A DNA stretch of 64,000 nucleotides from Nodosilinea sp. PGN35 (GTDB lineage Bacteria > Cyanobacteriota > Cyanobacteriia > Phormidesmidales > Phormidesmidaceae). Numbering within the stretch: position 1 is the first letter of the stretch; every line of letters begins with the position of its first letter. Shown piece after piece: positions 8,480 to 17,215 of this stretch. Made by a program: the position numbers and the translations under genes. The notes below the pieces were generated by a model. That model was not told the origin of the DNA. It ran no database searches and saw nothing but the letters and a program-made list of their open reading frames with translations. The DNA lies in assembly GCF_029109325.1 (NCBI RefSeq), contig NZ_JAQKQJ010000022.1, forward strand, positions 44,568-108,567, read 5' to 3'.

Positions 8480-8591
8480 CCCTAAACCCGATACCCTAAA
8501 CCTGATACCCAATACCCTAAACCTGATACCCGATACCCTAAACCTGATACCCAATACCCTAAACCTGATACCCGATACCCTAAACCTGATA
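8480..8591. repeat. Tandem array of 16 C-rich heptads (mostly a 21-base unit)
   Basis: Repeats of CCCTAAA-CCTGATA-CCCRATA in strict heptad phase, with R alternating between A and G in successive units. In complement it reads TATYGGG-TATCAGG-TTTAGGG, close to the G-rich array just upstream, so the two arrays could pair as a long imperfect fold-back. Confidence 0.9.
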
Positions 8592-8597
8592 CCCCAT

Positions 8598-9980
8598 TCA
8601 CCACAGCCGCTGGGTGCGTGTGTACCACCGCAGCAGCACCCGCGCCAGCCGCTCGCTGTGGTGGCGCACCGTCAGATCGTCGCGCTCTTCCATCACATTG
8701 GCGGCGATAATGCGACGGCCCGAGTCGAGAATGGCGGCGCGATCGAGCAGCACCGGCCCCACTCCTGCCCTGGCGTAGTGGCTGATCACGGCATCGGAGG
8801 GCATCACCTTCTGCACCAGTACCGCATCAAACAGGTAGCAGCCGCAGGCCGAGTCGATGGCCCGAATGTGGTCAGACACCGAAAACCCGTCGCTCTCCCC
8901 AGGCTCGGTCATAATGTTGCACACGTAGATGCGGGGCACCTGCCGGGCGGCGATCGCCTTGACCAGATCGGGCACCAGCAAATTTGGAATGATGCTGGTG
9001 TAGAGGCTGCCGGGGCCAATCACAATGTAGTCGGCCTCTTCGATCGCCTTGATCGCCTTGGGCAGCGGCGGCGGGTTGGGGGGCAGGCAGCCGATGTGCA
9101 CAATCCGGCCCCGCGCCTCGGTGATTTTTGACTCGCCGACGATGCGACGACCGTCGCCGAGTTCGGCCCACAGCTGCACATCCACCGAGGTTGAGGGCAG
9201 CACCTGGCCCCGCACCGCCAGCACCTTAGAACTGGCGGCGATCGCCTGCTCCAGATCCCCCGTGATCTCATTCATGGCGGTCAAAAACAGGTTGCCAAAG
9301 CTGTGGCCCACCAGGCCGCTGCCCGCCTCAAACCGGTACTGAAACAGCTCGGTTAGCAGTTTTTCTTCGTCGGCCAGAGCCGCCAGGCAGTTGCGAATAT
9401 CCCCCGGCGGCAGCACCCCCATCTCGCGCCGCAGCCGCCCCGATGAACCGCCGTCATCGGCCACCGTCACAATGGCCGTGATGTTAGAGCTGTAACGCTT
9501 TAAGCCCCGCAGCAGGTTAGACAGCCCCGTGCCCCCGCCCAGCACCACAATTTTAGGTCCCCGCGACAGGCGTCGCTGGGTGAGCAGGGCATCGAGCAGC
9601 TCCTCCTCATTGCCGGGAATTAACACATCGGTAATTGCGCCCACGGTGCGACTCTGGCCCCAAAATATCAGGCCCAGCCCCAGCAAAATACCCAGGGGGC
9701 CGCTCACGTAGTTGGGCACGTGGGTGGTGAAAGCCCGCAGGGCCGCCCCCACCAGCTGCCCCGTGTAAAACACCGGAGTCAGCTTGAGCCAGATCATTAC
9801 GCCCACACCCACCGTCAGCACGCCAGCCATACTTAAAAACAGCCAGCGCTTGACCAGCAGCCCCGGAGCCAGCCAGCCCATGAGCCGATTGACCCGCCGC
9901 GGTGGGGCCAGGGTCAGGGTCTCCCGCCTCACCCGACGAAATAGTCTAGCCAGGGCCGTGTGAATAGGTTTTAAGGGCAT
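8598..9980 (-). CDS. YvcK/CofD-like family protein with two N-terminal membrane helices
   Basis: After two hydrophobic segments (about residues 38-62 and 75-100), the signature KIVVLGGGTGLSNLLRGLK and VADDGGSSGRLRREMGVLPP mark the YvcK/CofD-like nucleotide-sugar-binding fold. A later IVIGPGSLYTSIIPNLLVP is equally characteristic. In Bacillus, YvcK (GlmR) binds UDP-GlcNAc and links carbon metabolism to cell-wall synthesis; the cyanobacterial form with a membrane anchor may do likewise, by inference. The frame is open to 10088, but MPLKPIHTALARLF at 9980 is the better start because the upstream codons lack protein character. Confidence 0.9.
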   Translation of the reverse strand: MPLKPIHTALARLFRRVRRETLTLAPPRRVNRLMGWLAPGLLVKRWLFLSMAGVLTVGVGVMIWLKLTPVFYTGQLVGAALRAFTTHVPNYVSGPLGILLGLGLIFWGQSRTVGAITDVLIPGNEEELLDALLTQRRLSRGPKIVVLGGGTGLSNLLRGLKRYSSNITAIVTVADDGGSSGRLRREMGVLPPGDIRNCLAALADEEKLLTELFQYRFEAGSGLVGHSFGNLFLTAMNEITGDLEQAIAASSKVLAVRGQVLPSTSVDVQLWAELGDGRRIVGESKITEARGRIVHIGCLPPNPPPLPKAIKAIEEADYIVIGPGSLYTSIIPNLLVPDLVKAIAARQVPRIYVCNIMTEPGESDGFSVSDHIRAIDSACGCYLFDAVLVQKVMPSDAVISHYARAGVGPVLLDRAAILDSGRRIIAANVMEERDDLTVRHHSERLARVLLRWYTRTQRLW

Positions 9981-10302
9981 GGAAGGAGGTCGATAGCGAT
10001 CTGACCACCCTGGGCGGCGGTTGCAACGGACAGTAGCACGGTGGGCCGTCGAGGGGTTTGAACCCAGGCCAGGGCGTAGCCTAAGCAATGTTTGCAGGAA
10101 TCAATGAAACTCGCCCAGGCGTTTCAAACCGCCTCTGATAGGATTGAGCACCAGCGCCTTCGATTTTAGCGGCTATTTGATAGAGTCAAGGCATGGATCT
10201 GCCCCGGTGGTTGTTAATGGTTGGTAAACTCAACCGCTCCGCCAGACACCCCCAAGCAGCCCACCCCCTGAGCAGACATGGGTATTCCCCTCGGTGAGGT
10301 CT
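9981..10302. other. Divergent intergenic region, yvcK-like / Mla ATPase
   Basis: This 322-base gap lies between divergent genes and should hold both promoters. A tRNA-like GGGTTTGAACCC near 10055 was examined and does not fold. I see nothing else. Confidence 0.4.
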
Positions 10303-11172
10303 ATGGCCGATTTTCACAACCCCAGCACTAACCCAGGGCCTGTCAGCACCGCCCTGACCTCCCCCCTGCCGCCGCCGCCGCCGGGCAGCCGCGACAGCGA
10401 GATTTTGCTAGAGCTGCGGGGGATCTCCAAGCAGTTTGGCAGCAACCAGGTGCTCGACAACGTTGACCTCACTCTGTATCGGGGGGAAGCGGTGGCGATT
10501 ATTGGCCCCTCGGGCACGGGTAAATCGACTATTTTAAGAATCATTGCCGGGCTGCTGTCCCCCGATGCGGGGGAGATCTACGTGGAGGGGCAGCGGCGGG
10601 AGGGGCTGATCGAAGATTCTCCAGACCCGGTGGGCATTGGCATGGTGTTTCAGCAGGCGGCGCTGTTTGACTCTCTCTCGGTGGAAGAAAACGTGGGGTT
10701 TTTGCTCTACCAGCACTCTCGGCTGCCCGCTCGCCAGATTCGCCAGATTGTCGATGAGGTGCTCGACATGGTGGGGCTGCCGGGCACGGGCGATCGCTTT
10801 CCGGCGGAGCTGTCTGGGGGCATGCGCAAGCGGGTCAGCTTTGCCCGGGCGATTGTCTCCAACCCCGACAACCCGCAGGATCGACCGGCGCTGCTGCTCT
10901 ACGACGAGCCCACGGCGGGCCTGGATCCGATCGCCTCGACGGTGATCGAAGACCTGATTCGCGCCATTCAGCGCAACAACGGGTGCAGCTCGTACCTGAT
11001 TGTCACCCACCAGGACAGCACCATTCGCCGCACCGCCGACCGGGTGATCTTTCTGCACCGGGGCAAAATTCAGTGGCAGGGGCCGGTGACGGCGGTGGAT
11101 GAAACCGACAATCCCTTTGTGCGACAGTTCTTCAGCGGGCGGGTCGAGGGGCCAATTCAGATGGTGCAGTAG
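10303..11172 (+). CDS. ABC transporter ATPase, MlaF type
   Basis: A lone ABC ATPase domain of the Mla/Ttg2A type: Walker A GPSGTGKST (68-76), signature LSGGMRKRV (from 170), Walker B LLLYDEPTAGLDP (around 197-206) and a later THQD switch histidine. In MlaF systems it energises phospholipid traffic between the membranes together with an MlaE permease and an MCE protein. The MCE gene follows 114 bases downstream; the permease gene is not in the window. GAGG lies just upstream of ATG 10303. The first ~35 residues are Pro-rich and dispensable-looking. Confidence 0.92.
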   Translation: MADFHNPSTNPGPVSTALTSPLPPPPPGSRDSEILLELRGISKQFGSNQVLDNVDLTLYRGEAVAIIGPSGTGKSTILRIIAGLLSPDAGEIYVEGQRREGLIEDSPDPVGIGMVFQQAALFDSLSVEENVGFLLYQHSRLPARQIRQIVDEVLDMVGLPGTGDRFPAELSGGMRKRVSFARAIVSNPDNPQDRPALLLYDEPTAGLDPIASTVIEDLIRAIQRNNGCSSYLIVTHQDSTIRRTADRVIFLHRGKIQWQGPVTAVDETDNPFVRQFFSGRVEGPIQMVQ

Positions 11173-11286
11173 GGGATGGGCCAGACCTAAACCGGCTTGA
11201 GATGCCATTGACCCCGGTCAGGTCGGGCTGATTCAGTAGAGAATGGAAGATCAGTAGGCCATTGAGCGGTTGGGATAAGAGGCACC

Positions 11287-12546
11287 ATGCGGGCAAGGGC
11301 AATTCGAGAGGGGTCGGTGGGGCTGTTGATTTTGATAGCGGTGGGCCTGTTTGCCGGGCTGGTGCTGTGGCTGCGAGGGCTAAACCCGGGCAGCCGCAGC
11401 TACCGGGCCACCATTGTGTTTGACAACACTTTGGGCATGCAGGAGGGCACCAGCGTGCGCTATCGGGGGGTGCCGGTGGGGCGGGTGCTGAGCATTGCCC
11501 CCACCGCCAACGCCGTGGATGTGGCGGTGGAAATTGGCCGCAACGATCTGCGGATTCCCCGTGACTCGACGATTTTTGTCAACCAGTCGGGGCTGATTGG
11601 CGACACCACCATCGACATTACCCCGCTGCGATCGCTCAGCGACCAGGAGATGACCATCGACCCCAGCCGGGAGGGCTGTCTGGGGCAGACGATTGTCTGC
11701 GATGGCGATCGCCTGGTGGGGCAGGTTGGGGCCAGCTACGAGTCGCTGATTCGCTCGGCGGAGGGGTTGGCCAACGCCTTTGCCGACCCAGAGATTATTG
11801 CCGACCTCAAGGTCACCCTCGACAACGCCACCACCCTGACCGAGAGCGCCAGCCTGCTGTCTGCGGAGCTGATTATTTTGTCGCGGCAGCTGCAAACCGA
11901 CCTGGGGCCGCTGCTGGCTTCGGCCAACCGCGCCACTGACAGCGTTGGCCGGGCCGCCGCCCAGTTTGAGATTACCGGTACCGAAGTCAACCGCCTGGTG
12001 GTCACCAACCGAGGCACCCTGGTCAACACCCTCACCAATATCGATCGCAGCGCGGCCAATATTCAAGCTATTACCACTACCCTCAGCCCGGCCCTCCAGC
12101 GCAGCGAGTTTATCGCCAACCTCGACCGGCTCTCCGCCGATGCCGCCCTGGCCGCCGCCGACATTCGCTCGATTACCGGCACCTTCAACAACGCCGAAAA
12201 CCTGGTCATGCTCCAGCAAACCCTGGACTCGGCCCGTACGGTTTTTCAAAGTGCCCACAAGGTGCTGGCGGACGTCGATGAGCTGACCGGTGACCCGGTG
12301 ATTCGCCGCAACATTCGCGATTTAATCAACGGGCTCAGTGGTCTGGTGTCGCTGACCAACCAGCTGGAGCAGGCCAGCCAGGTGGCTGGCTCCCTCACCC
12401 CCGCTGTGGGTGAACAGGTCGAGCGCGTCACGCTGACCCCCGTGCCCGGCCCCTTGAGCCCCACCAGCGATGGCGTCGCCCCGGTGACTATCACCCATCA
12501 GGGGCAGACCTACCGGCTCGATGTGCACTCGATTCAGCCCCGCTAG
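11287..12546 (+). CDS. MCE (MlaD-like) lipid-transport protein
   Basis: A single N-terminal membrane helix (about residues 11-29) is followed by an MCE domain (about 37-120): YRATIVFDNTLGMQEGTSVRYRG-type start, GVPVGRVLSIAP, and INQSGLIGDTTIDI-like strand. Residues ~150-360 are a long helical region rich in Asn, Ala and Leu (many NLDRL/TLDNA/TNL patterns), as in MCE proteins that build a periplasmic tube. It is the likely partner of the ATPase upstream. 419 residues fits cyanobacterial and chloroplast (TGD2-like) members. Substrate lipid is inferred. Confidence 0.9.
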   Translation: MRARAIREGSVGLLILIAVGLFAGLVLWLRGLNPGSRSYRATIVFDNTLGMQEGTSVRYRGVPVGRVLSIAPTANAVDVAVEIGRNDLRIPRDSTIFVNQSGLIGDTTIDITPLRSLSDQEMTIDPSREGCLGQTIVCDGDRLVGQVGASYESLIRSAEGLANAFADPEIIADLKVTLDNATTLTESASLLSAELIILSRQLQTDLGPLLASANRATDSVGRAAAQFEITGTEVNRLVVTNRGTLVNTLTNIDRSAANIQAITTTLSPALQRSEFIANLDRLSADAALAAADIRSITGTFNNAENLVMLQQTLDSARTVFQSAHKVLADVDELTGDPVIRRNIRDLINGLSGLVSLTNQLEQASQVAGSLTPAVGEQVERVTLTPVPGPLSPTSDGVAPVTITHQGQTYRLDVHSIQPR

Positions 12547-12572
12547 GGCCGCTCTTTGCCCCACGATTTCCT

Positions 12573-13085
12573 ATGACCCAGACCGGCGATTCGCTCCAAA
12601 CCGACGATTTCTTTCAGTTTGAGGCCGACTTTGTGGAGTCGCTGCGCTGCATTCCCATGCAGGTGCGGCTCAAGCTCGACACCTGCGGCGTCAAGCTCAA
12701 ACTGGAGCACTGGCATCGGTTTAGCGAGGGCGATCGCCAGCGCCTCACCCAGCTCCCCTGCGGCGATCGCGACGCCACCGTAGCCTATACCGCCTACGTG
12801 CAGGCGCTGGTGCACCGCGTCCAGGGCACCCCGGCCTCAACCCTGGCCATCGACCCCCATCCCCCCTGGCACAGCGTTGACGCCATCCCCGAGGCGGTGC
12901 AGGCCCAGGCCCGGTTGGTGGGAGGGGAGATTGGGCTGGATCAGTGGCGATCGCTGCGCCCCCTGCAGCGCTTTGCCCTAATCAAGCTCAGCCGCCCCTC
13001 CCACGAAAACCGCAATTTTTATCCCGCCCTAGTAGAATTTGGGCTAGCGCCCCCGGCCCTCGATGCTTCGCCAGCATCTATTTAA
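12573..13085 (+). CDS. narM: Nitrate reductase-associated protein
   Basis: The start FFQFEADFVESLRCIPMQVRLKLDTCGVKLKL is diagnostic in its parts (FEADFVESLRCIPM, KLDTCGVKLKL) of the NarM family, which is needed for assembly or activity of the cyanobacterial ferredoxin-nitrate reductase. The rest carries WHRFSEGDRQRL and the C-terminal LQRFALIKLSRPSHENRNF block. At 170 residues it is close to family length. It lies 26 bases after the MCE gene, so it may share its transcript, although nar or nrt genes are not in the window and no NtcA box was found just upstream. Confidence 0.88.
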   Translation: MTQTGDSLQTDDFFQFEADFVESLRCIPMQVRLKLDTCGVKLKLEHWHRFSEGDRQRLTQLPCGDRDATVAYTAYVQALVHRVQGTPASTLAIDPHPPWHSVDAIPEAVQAQARLVGGEIGLDQWRSLRPLQRFALIKLSRPSHENRNFYPALVEFGLAPPALDASPASI

Positions 13086-13130
13086 GCTTTGATGCAGGCC
13101 GGGGCGGCTGTCCTCCACCCCCCTAGGTCT

Positions 13131-14324
13131 ATGGTTACTCTGCCGACCCGCTCCCCGGCTCCCACCCAAGAGCAACTCCAGACCACGCAGCGGCGCATTG
13201 ACGCCTACATTCAAACCATCGCCAACCACCCCGACCGGCGGGAGGGCGCGTTTCCCTACTACCTGTTTCACGGGGCCGATACCCCGATTCGGGGCACCGT
13301 CTTGATGTTCCACGGGTTTAGCGCCAAGCCCCACCAGATGTCGCCCCTGGCGGACTACCTGTTTCGCAACGGCTTCAACGTCTATCAGGCTCCGCTGGCG
13401 GGCCATGCCTACATCAACCCTGACCAAAACTGGCCCCAGGTCGATCTCAAACCCGAAATTTTAGGGCCGCTGCGGGAAAAAGTGAGCGCCGACCCGGTGC
13501 TGCAACACTTTTTGGCCAACCTGGCGGCGGCGGGCGACGGCAGTGCCCCCACCCCCACCCCCGTACAAATGGTGGGACTGATGGCCCGGCTCAGCAAGCT
13601 AGAACCCCGCCTGCTCGACATCATTGCCGCCATTGAGCGCGACAACGACCCCGACTTCGACCGCTACTTTGTGTCGTCTCACCTGGCCTACCTGAGCGAT
13701 GCCCAGGCCCGTCTGGCTGAGCTGGAGGCCCTGCCCGGCCCTATCTCGACGGTGGGCCTGTCGGTCGGTGGGGCCGTGGCCCTGGCCCTGGGGGCCAAAA
13801 ACCCCCAGCGGGTGGCCAAGGTGGTGGCCTTTGCGCCGCTGCTAGAGGTCTACGGCGGCGAAACCCGCAAGCGCTACATCAACCTGGCCGGCCCCCTAGA
13901 CGTCAAAGAGTTTGGCTGGGATGAGCTGCGGTTTCCCCTGGGCTGTTTTACCGCCGTCAGTCGGTTTGGCTCATTTGTCCGCCGCAGCGACCACCTCTCG
14001 CCTCTGCGGGTCAAGCCCACGCTGATGATTTTGACCGAAAACGAAGACGCGGCTGACCTCCAGGTCAACCAGAACTTTTCCCAGGCGCTGCGTCGGGCAT
14101 CGATCTTTAAGCGCTACGACCATCACTACCTGTATACCTTTCCCAGCGAGGCGCTGGTGCCTCACCCCATGGTTGACCCCCTAGAGATCAGCCAGAACAT
14201 GAGCAACGACTACTGGAAACCCATGTACCAGGAGACCTGGCGTTTTTTGGCTCAAACCGAGTTCAGGGGCAGCAGCCTGGGGCAGATTGACGAGGTTCCA
14301 GGGCTGCCGCGTTTAGACGTTTGA
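13131..14324 (+). CDS. Alpha/beta hydrolase (serine hydrolase)
   Basis: VLMFHGFSAKPHQM supplies the oxyanion strand, and the nucleophile elbow GLSVGG places Ser at about residue 211 counted from ATG 13131. An Asp in ILTENEDAADLQ and a His in HHYLYTFPSEALVPHPMV are plausible triad partners. At ~397 residues it is longer than minimal members because of an insertion at about residues 95-200. The frame is also open from 13092; I prefer 13131 (MVTLPTRS) because the upstream codons look non-coding. The natural substrate is unknown. Confidence 0.82.
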   Translation: MVTLPTRSPAPTQEQLQTTQRRIDAYIQTIANHPDRREGAFPYYLFHGADTPIRGTVLMFHGFSAKPHQMSPLADYLFRNGFNVYQAPLAGHAYINPDQNWPQVDLKPEILGPLREKVSADPVLQHFLANLAAAGDGSAPTPTPVQMVGLMARLSKLEPRLLDIIAAIERDNDPDFDRYFVSSHLAYLSDAQARLAELEALPGPISTVGLSVGGAVALALGAKNPQRVAKVVAFAPLLEVYGGETRKRYINLAGPLDVKEFGWDELRFPLGCFTAVSRFGSFVRRSDHLSPLRVKPTLMILTENEDAADLQVNQNFSQALRRASIFKRYDHHYLYTFPSEALVPHPMVDPLEISQNMSNDYWKPMYQETWRFLAQTEFRGSSLGQIDEVPGLPRLDV

Positions 14325-14431
14325 CCGTTGCGGCGACCCTGCCTCAACCGAACTGGCTACCGCTGTGAGCTACCATCTGCCTGGGATACGGCCCCCGGCC
14401 CGCCTCCTGGGCCAAGCGGGAAGCAATCAGG

Positions 14432-15220
14432 CTAGGGTGCGGTGTTTCCCGGGGGCAGCCCCAGGTCAGCGCAGTGCTCATTGTTGATGCTGCCGTTGGC
14501 CATACGGGTGTTGCAAAACCGGGCGGTGCTGAGGTCGGTGCGGTTGAGGTTGGCCCCCAGCAGGTCGGCATCGGTAAAGTTGGTTCCCGCCAGCTGGGCA
14601 TCGCGAATCAGGGCCTGGCGCAGGTCGGCCCCGGTAAAGTCGGCCCCCGCCAGCTGGGCACCGATAAAGTCGGCCCGGAAAAACTGGCCCTTCGTCAGGG
14701 TGGCCTGGGTGAGGTCGGTGGCGGACAGACTGGCATGGTTGAAGGCGGCTCCGTCCAGACGGCTGCCGCTGAGGTCGCTACCGTACCAGTTGGTGTTGCG
14801 GGCCTCGGCGCGCTCTAAGTTGACCGCCATTGCGATCGCCTGTCGCAGGCGGCTGCCGGTGAGGGTGGCCTGGCTGAGGTCGGCCCCGGCCAGGGTGGCA
14901 CCCGACAGGTCGGCCCCGCTGAGCACCGCCTGGTGCAAATTGGCCGCCGATAGATCGGCCTGGGTCATCTGCGCCCTGGGCAACCTGGCCTGGCGCAGGT
15001 TGGCCCTGGCCAGGGTGGCCTGGGTGAGGTCGGCATCTTCTAGGTTGGCGCGGGTGAGCACTACGTCGCTCAGGTCGCAGGCTATGCAGGCGCGGCTGAT
15101 CAACAGCTGCCGCACCAGGTCGTTGGCGGCTCCGGGCACCGCCAGAGCCAGGGTGAGACCAAGCCCGACGGCTACTCCTAGGAAAAGTGGAAGCCAGCGG
15201 CGGCGGGGAGACTGGGCCAT
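14432..15220 (-). CDS. Exported pentapeptide-repeat protein
   Basis: Starting at ATG 15220, a twin-arginine-like MAQSPRRRW is followed by a hydrophobic run ending in VPGAA, so a signal peptide is likely. From about residue 50 onward the chain is made of A(D/N)LxX pentapeptides (ANLEDADLTQATLARANL and so on), around 30 of them, which form a right-handed quadrilateral beta helix. A small interruption occurs near NLERAEARNTNWYGSD. The function of such cyanobacterial proteins is generally unknown; the likely place is the lumen or periplasm. Confidence 0.88.
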   Translation of the reverse strand: MAQSPRRRWLPLFLGVAVGLGLTLALAVPGAANDLVRQLLISRACIACDLSDVVLTRANLEDADLTQATLARANLRQARLPRAQMTQADLSAANLHQAVLSGADLSGATLAGADLSQATLTGSRLRQAIAMAVNLERAEARNTNWYGSDLSGSRLDGAAFNHASLSATDLTQATLTKGQFFRADFIGAQLAGADFTGADLRQALIRDAQLAGTNFTDADLLGANLNRTDLSTARFCNTRMANGSINNEHCADLGLPPGNTAP

Positions 15221-15391
15221 GGTGTGCAATTCCTATCGGGTTGGCTTAAAGATCTAAGATCAAGTCTATAGATTGCCTCTACAATGTGTCAGCATCTTCT
15301 GGCTCCACTGGTTTTCAACGTCAGTGACCATGCGGGTTGTCACCGCCCCGGCAGTCGAGATGCTGCTGCTCGCTCTCGGTAGTTTGACGTC

Positions 15392-17215
15392 ATGGCCTCG
15401 ATCCCGGCTTCATCGCCCCCGCGTTTTCGTCACCGACAGCGCCCTGGCCCCAGCCAGGTCAAGCCCTGGGAATGGTTTTGGCTGACGCTGTGGGTGCTCC
15501 TGCTCACCGGGTCAGGGGTGTTTTGCGGCTGGGCGCTGATGTGGCTGACCCGGATTCCGCCGCTGCCCGACTGTGAGCAGATCACCCCGTTTCATTCGGC
15601 CAGCGACCTGCTGTTTTGTGCTAAGGCCCAGGCCCGCACCGGGGAAGCCAACAACCTGGTGCAGTCGGTGCTGCTGACGGCCAACTGGCCCAAAACCCAC
15701 GCTAACTACGACGACTCCCAGGAAATTCTCAAGGATGCCTCGGAGCAGATTTTGGTGCTGGCCAACCGCTGGGTGCAGGTGGGCAAGCTGGAGGACGCCA
15801 TTCATCTGGCGGATCAAATTCCCCTCAACACGCCCCTGCGCAAGTCTGCCCAGGCGGTCATTTTTGAGTGGCGGCAGGACTGGGATCAGGGCCGGGCCCT
15901 TGAGGCGAAGCTGAGACCCGCCCTGGCCGCTAGCGACTGGGAGCTGGTTAAAACCCACCTGCAAGAGTTTAAGAATCTCAAGACCGACTACTGGCTGACC
16001 ACTCGCCATATGTTTTGGCAGCGGCAGTTTCAGGTGGAGCGCCAGGGATGGGAGCAGCTCTTGCAGGCTCGCGAACTGGCGGCTACCAACCAAATTGAGA
16101 ATTTGCGCCAGGCGGTGGTGCTGGCCCGCGCCATTGACCTGCGCAGCCAGGTGTGGCAGGCGGCGGAGGGCGATGTCGATCGCTGGAGCAAGACCGTGGT
16201 GGATGTGGCGCTCCAGCGCTGGCAGGTGGGCGATCGCGTCGGAGCCCTGGAGCTGGCCAGCGTGGTGCCCTTTAGCCCTGAGCTGCCCCCTGCCGCCCAG
16301 GAACTGCTGCACCTCAGCCACGCTCAGCGTCTGGCGGGGCAGGCCGAGCCCGCAGGTGAGGGGCTGGCCCCGCGCTACGGCCAGCTATTTGGGCTGATGG
16401 AGGCGGTCAGTGCCGTCAATCAGCTGCCGGCGGACAGTCCCTACGGAGCGCTCTACGGAGCGACAGATCTCTCCCCGGTCGAGCAGTGGAATGCCCAGCT
16501 CGCCGACCTGAGGCGGCTAAAATTTAGCGACATGGTGGCCCGCGTGGGTCAGCGAACCACGTACAACTGGGCAATCCACCAGGCCCAGCAGGTTGAGGTG
16601 GGTCGTCCCCGGCGGATTCAGGGGCAGACGCTGATTGCCCAGTGGCAGGCCAACCTCCAGCGCATTGACGATCGCCCGATCTTGACCCAGGCCCGCAGCC
16701 TGGCTCGACCCGGCACCGTTGCGGCGCTGCAAACCGCCATTGCCAAGGCCGGTGAGGTGGAGCTGGGGCGCGCCCTGCGGGTGGAGGCCCAAACCCTGAT
16801 TGCTGAATGGCAGCAGGAAATTCAGGTGATTGAAGACCGACCAATTCTCGATGCGGCGGTGGCTCTGGCCAGCGAGGACAAGCTGGCGGAGGCGATCGCC
16901 GAGGCGAACAAAATTGCCCCGGGCCGTGCCCTCCACAGCCGCGCCCAGGGACTGGTGCAGGAGTGGACAGCCACCATTCAAATTGCCGAGGACAAACCCA
17001 TTTTGGATCGGGCTAAGGATTTGGCCTACGGCGGCAGCCTGTCGGCGGCGATCAATCTGGCGGGGCAGATCGGGCCGGGGCGAGCGCTCTACGATGAGGC
17101 CAGGGCGGCGATCGCCCTCTGGACCGCCGAACGGGCTTACATCTGGTCGATCTGGGAGGCCGAGGGCCGACCCGTGCCCGGCGGCGGCAGCAACCCTTCC
17201 CCCACGCCCCAATGA
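15392..17215 (+). CDS. Membrane-anchored helical repeat protein, coupled to the DUF3685 gene
   Basis: One membrane helix (about residues 28-52) follows a basic start. The remainder is predicted helical with at least four related units of about 60 residues in the last 250 (each containing xRPIL or KPILxxA, then GRAL-xEAxxLIAxW), which read as helical hairpins. No catalytic motif is visible. The stop overlaps the start of the next gene (ATGA, 17212-17215), indicating translational coupling and a shared role. In other cyanobacteria such proteins are often given vague automatic names; I do not recognise a proven function. Confidence 0.8.
   Translation: MASIPASSPPRFRHRQRPGPSQVKPWEWFWLTLWVLLLTGSGVFCGWALMWLTRIPPLPDCEQITPFHSASDLLFCAKAQARTGEANNLVQSVLLTANWPKTHANYDDSQEILKDASEQILVLANRWVQVGKLEDAIHLADQIPLNTPLRKSAQAVIFEWRQDWDQGRALEAKLRPALAASDWELVKTHLQEFKNLKTDYWLTTRHMFWQRQFQVERQGWEQLLQARELAATNQIENLRQAVVLARAIDLRSQVWQAAEGDVDRWSKTVVDVALQRWQVGDRVGALELASVVPFSPELPPAAQELLHLSHAQRLAGQAEPAGEGLAPRYGQLFGLMEAVSAVNQLPADSPYGALYGATDLSPVEQWNAQLADLRRLKFSDMVARVGQRTTYNWAIHQAQQVEVGRPRRIQGQTLIAQWQANLQRIDDRPILTQARSLARPGTVAALQTAIAKAGEVELGRALRVEAQTLIAEWQQEIQVIEDRPILDAAVALASEDKLAEAIAEANKIAPGRALHSRAQGLVQEWTATIQIAEDKPILDRAKDLAYGGSLSAAINLAGQIGPGRALYDEARAAIALWTAERAYIWSIWEAEGRPVPGGGSNPSPTPQ

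Noticed and set aside
8332..8591. Possible CRISPR array
   Set aside because: The units are directly adjacent heptads with no spacers, and no cas gene is near.
10040..10090. tRNA-like GGGTTTGAACCC
   Set aside because: No matching T stem, acceptor stem or anticodon arm could be folded on either strand.
12480..12572. NtcA site (GTA-N8-TAC) before narM
   Set aside because: None was found in the 26-base gap or the nearby end of the MCE gene.
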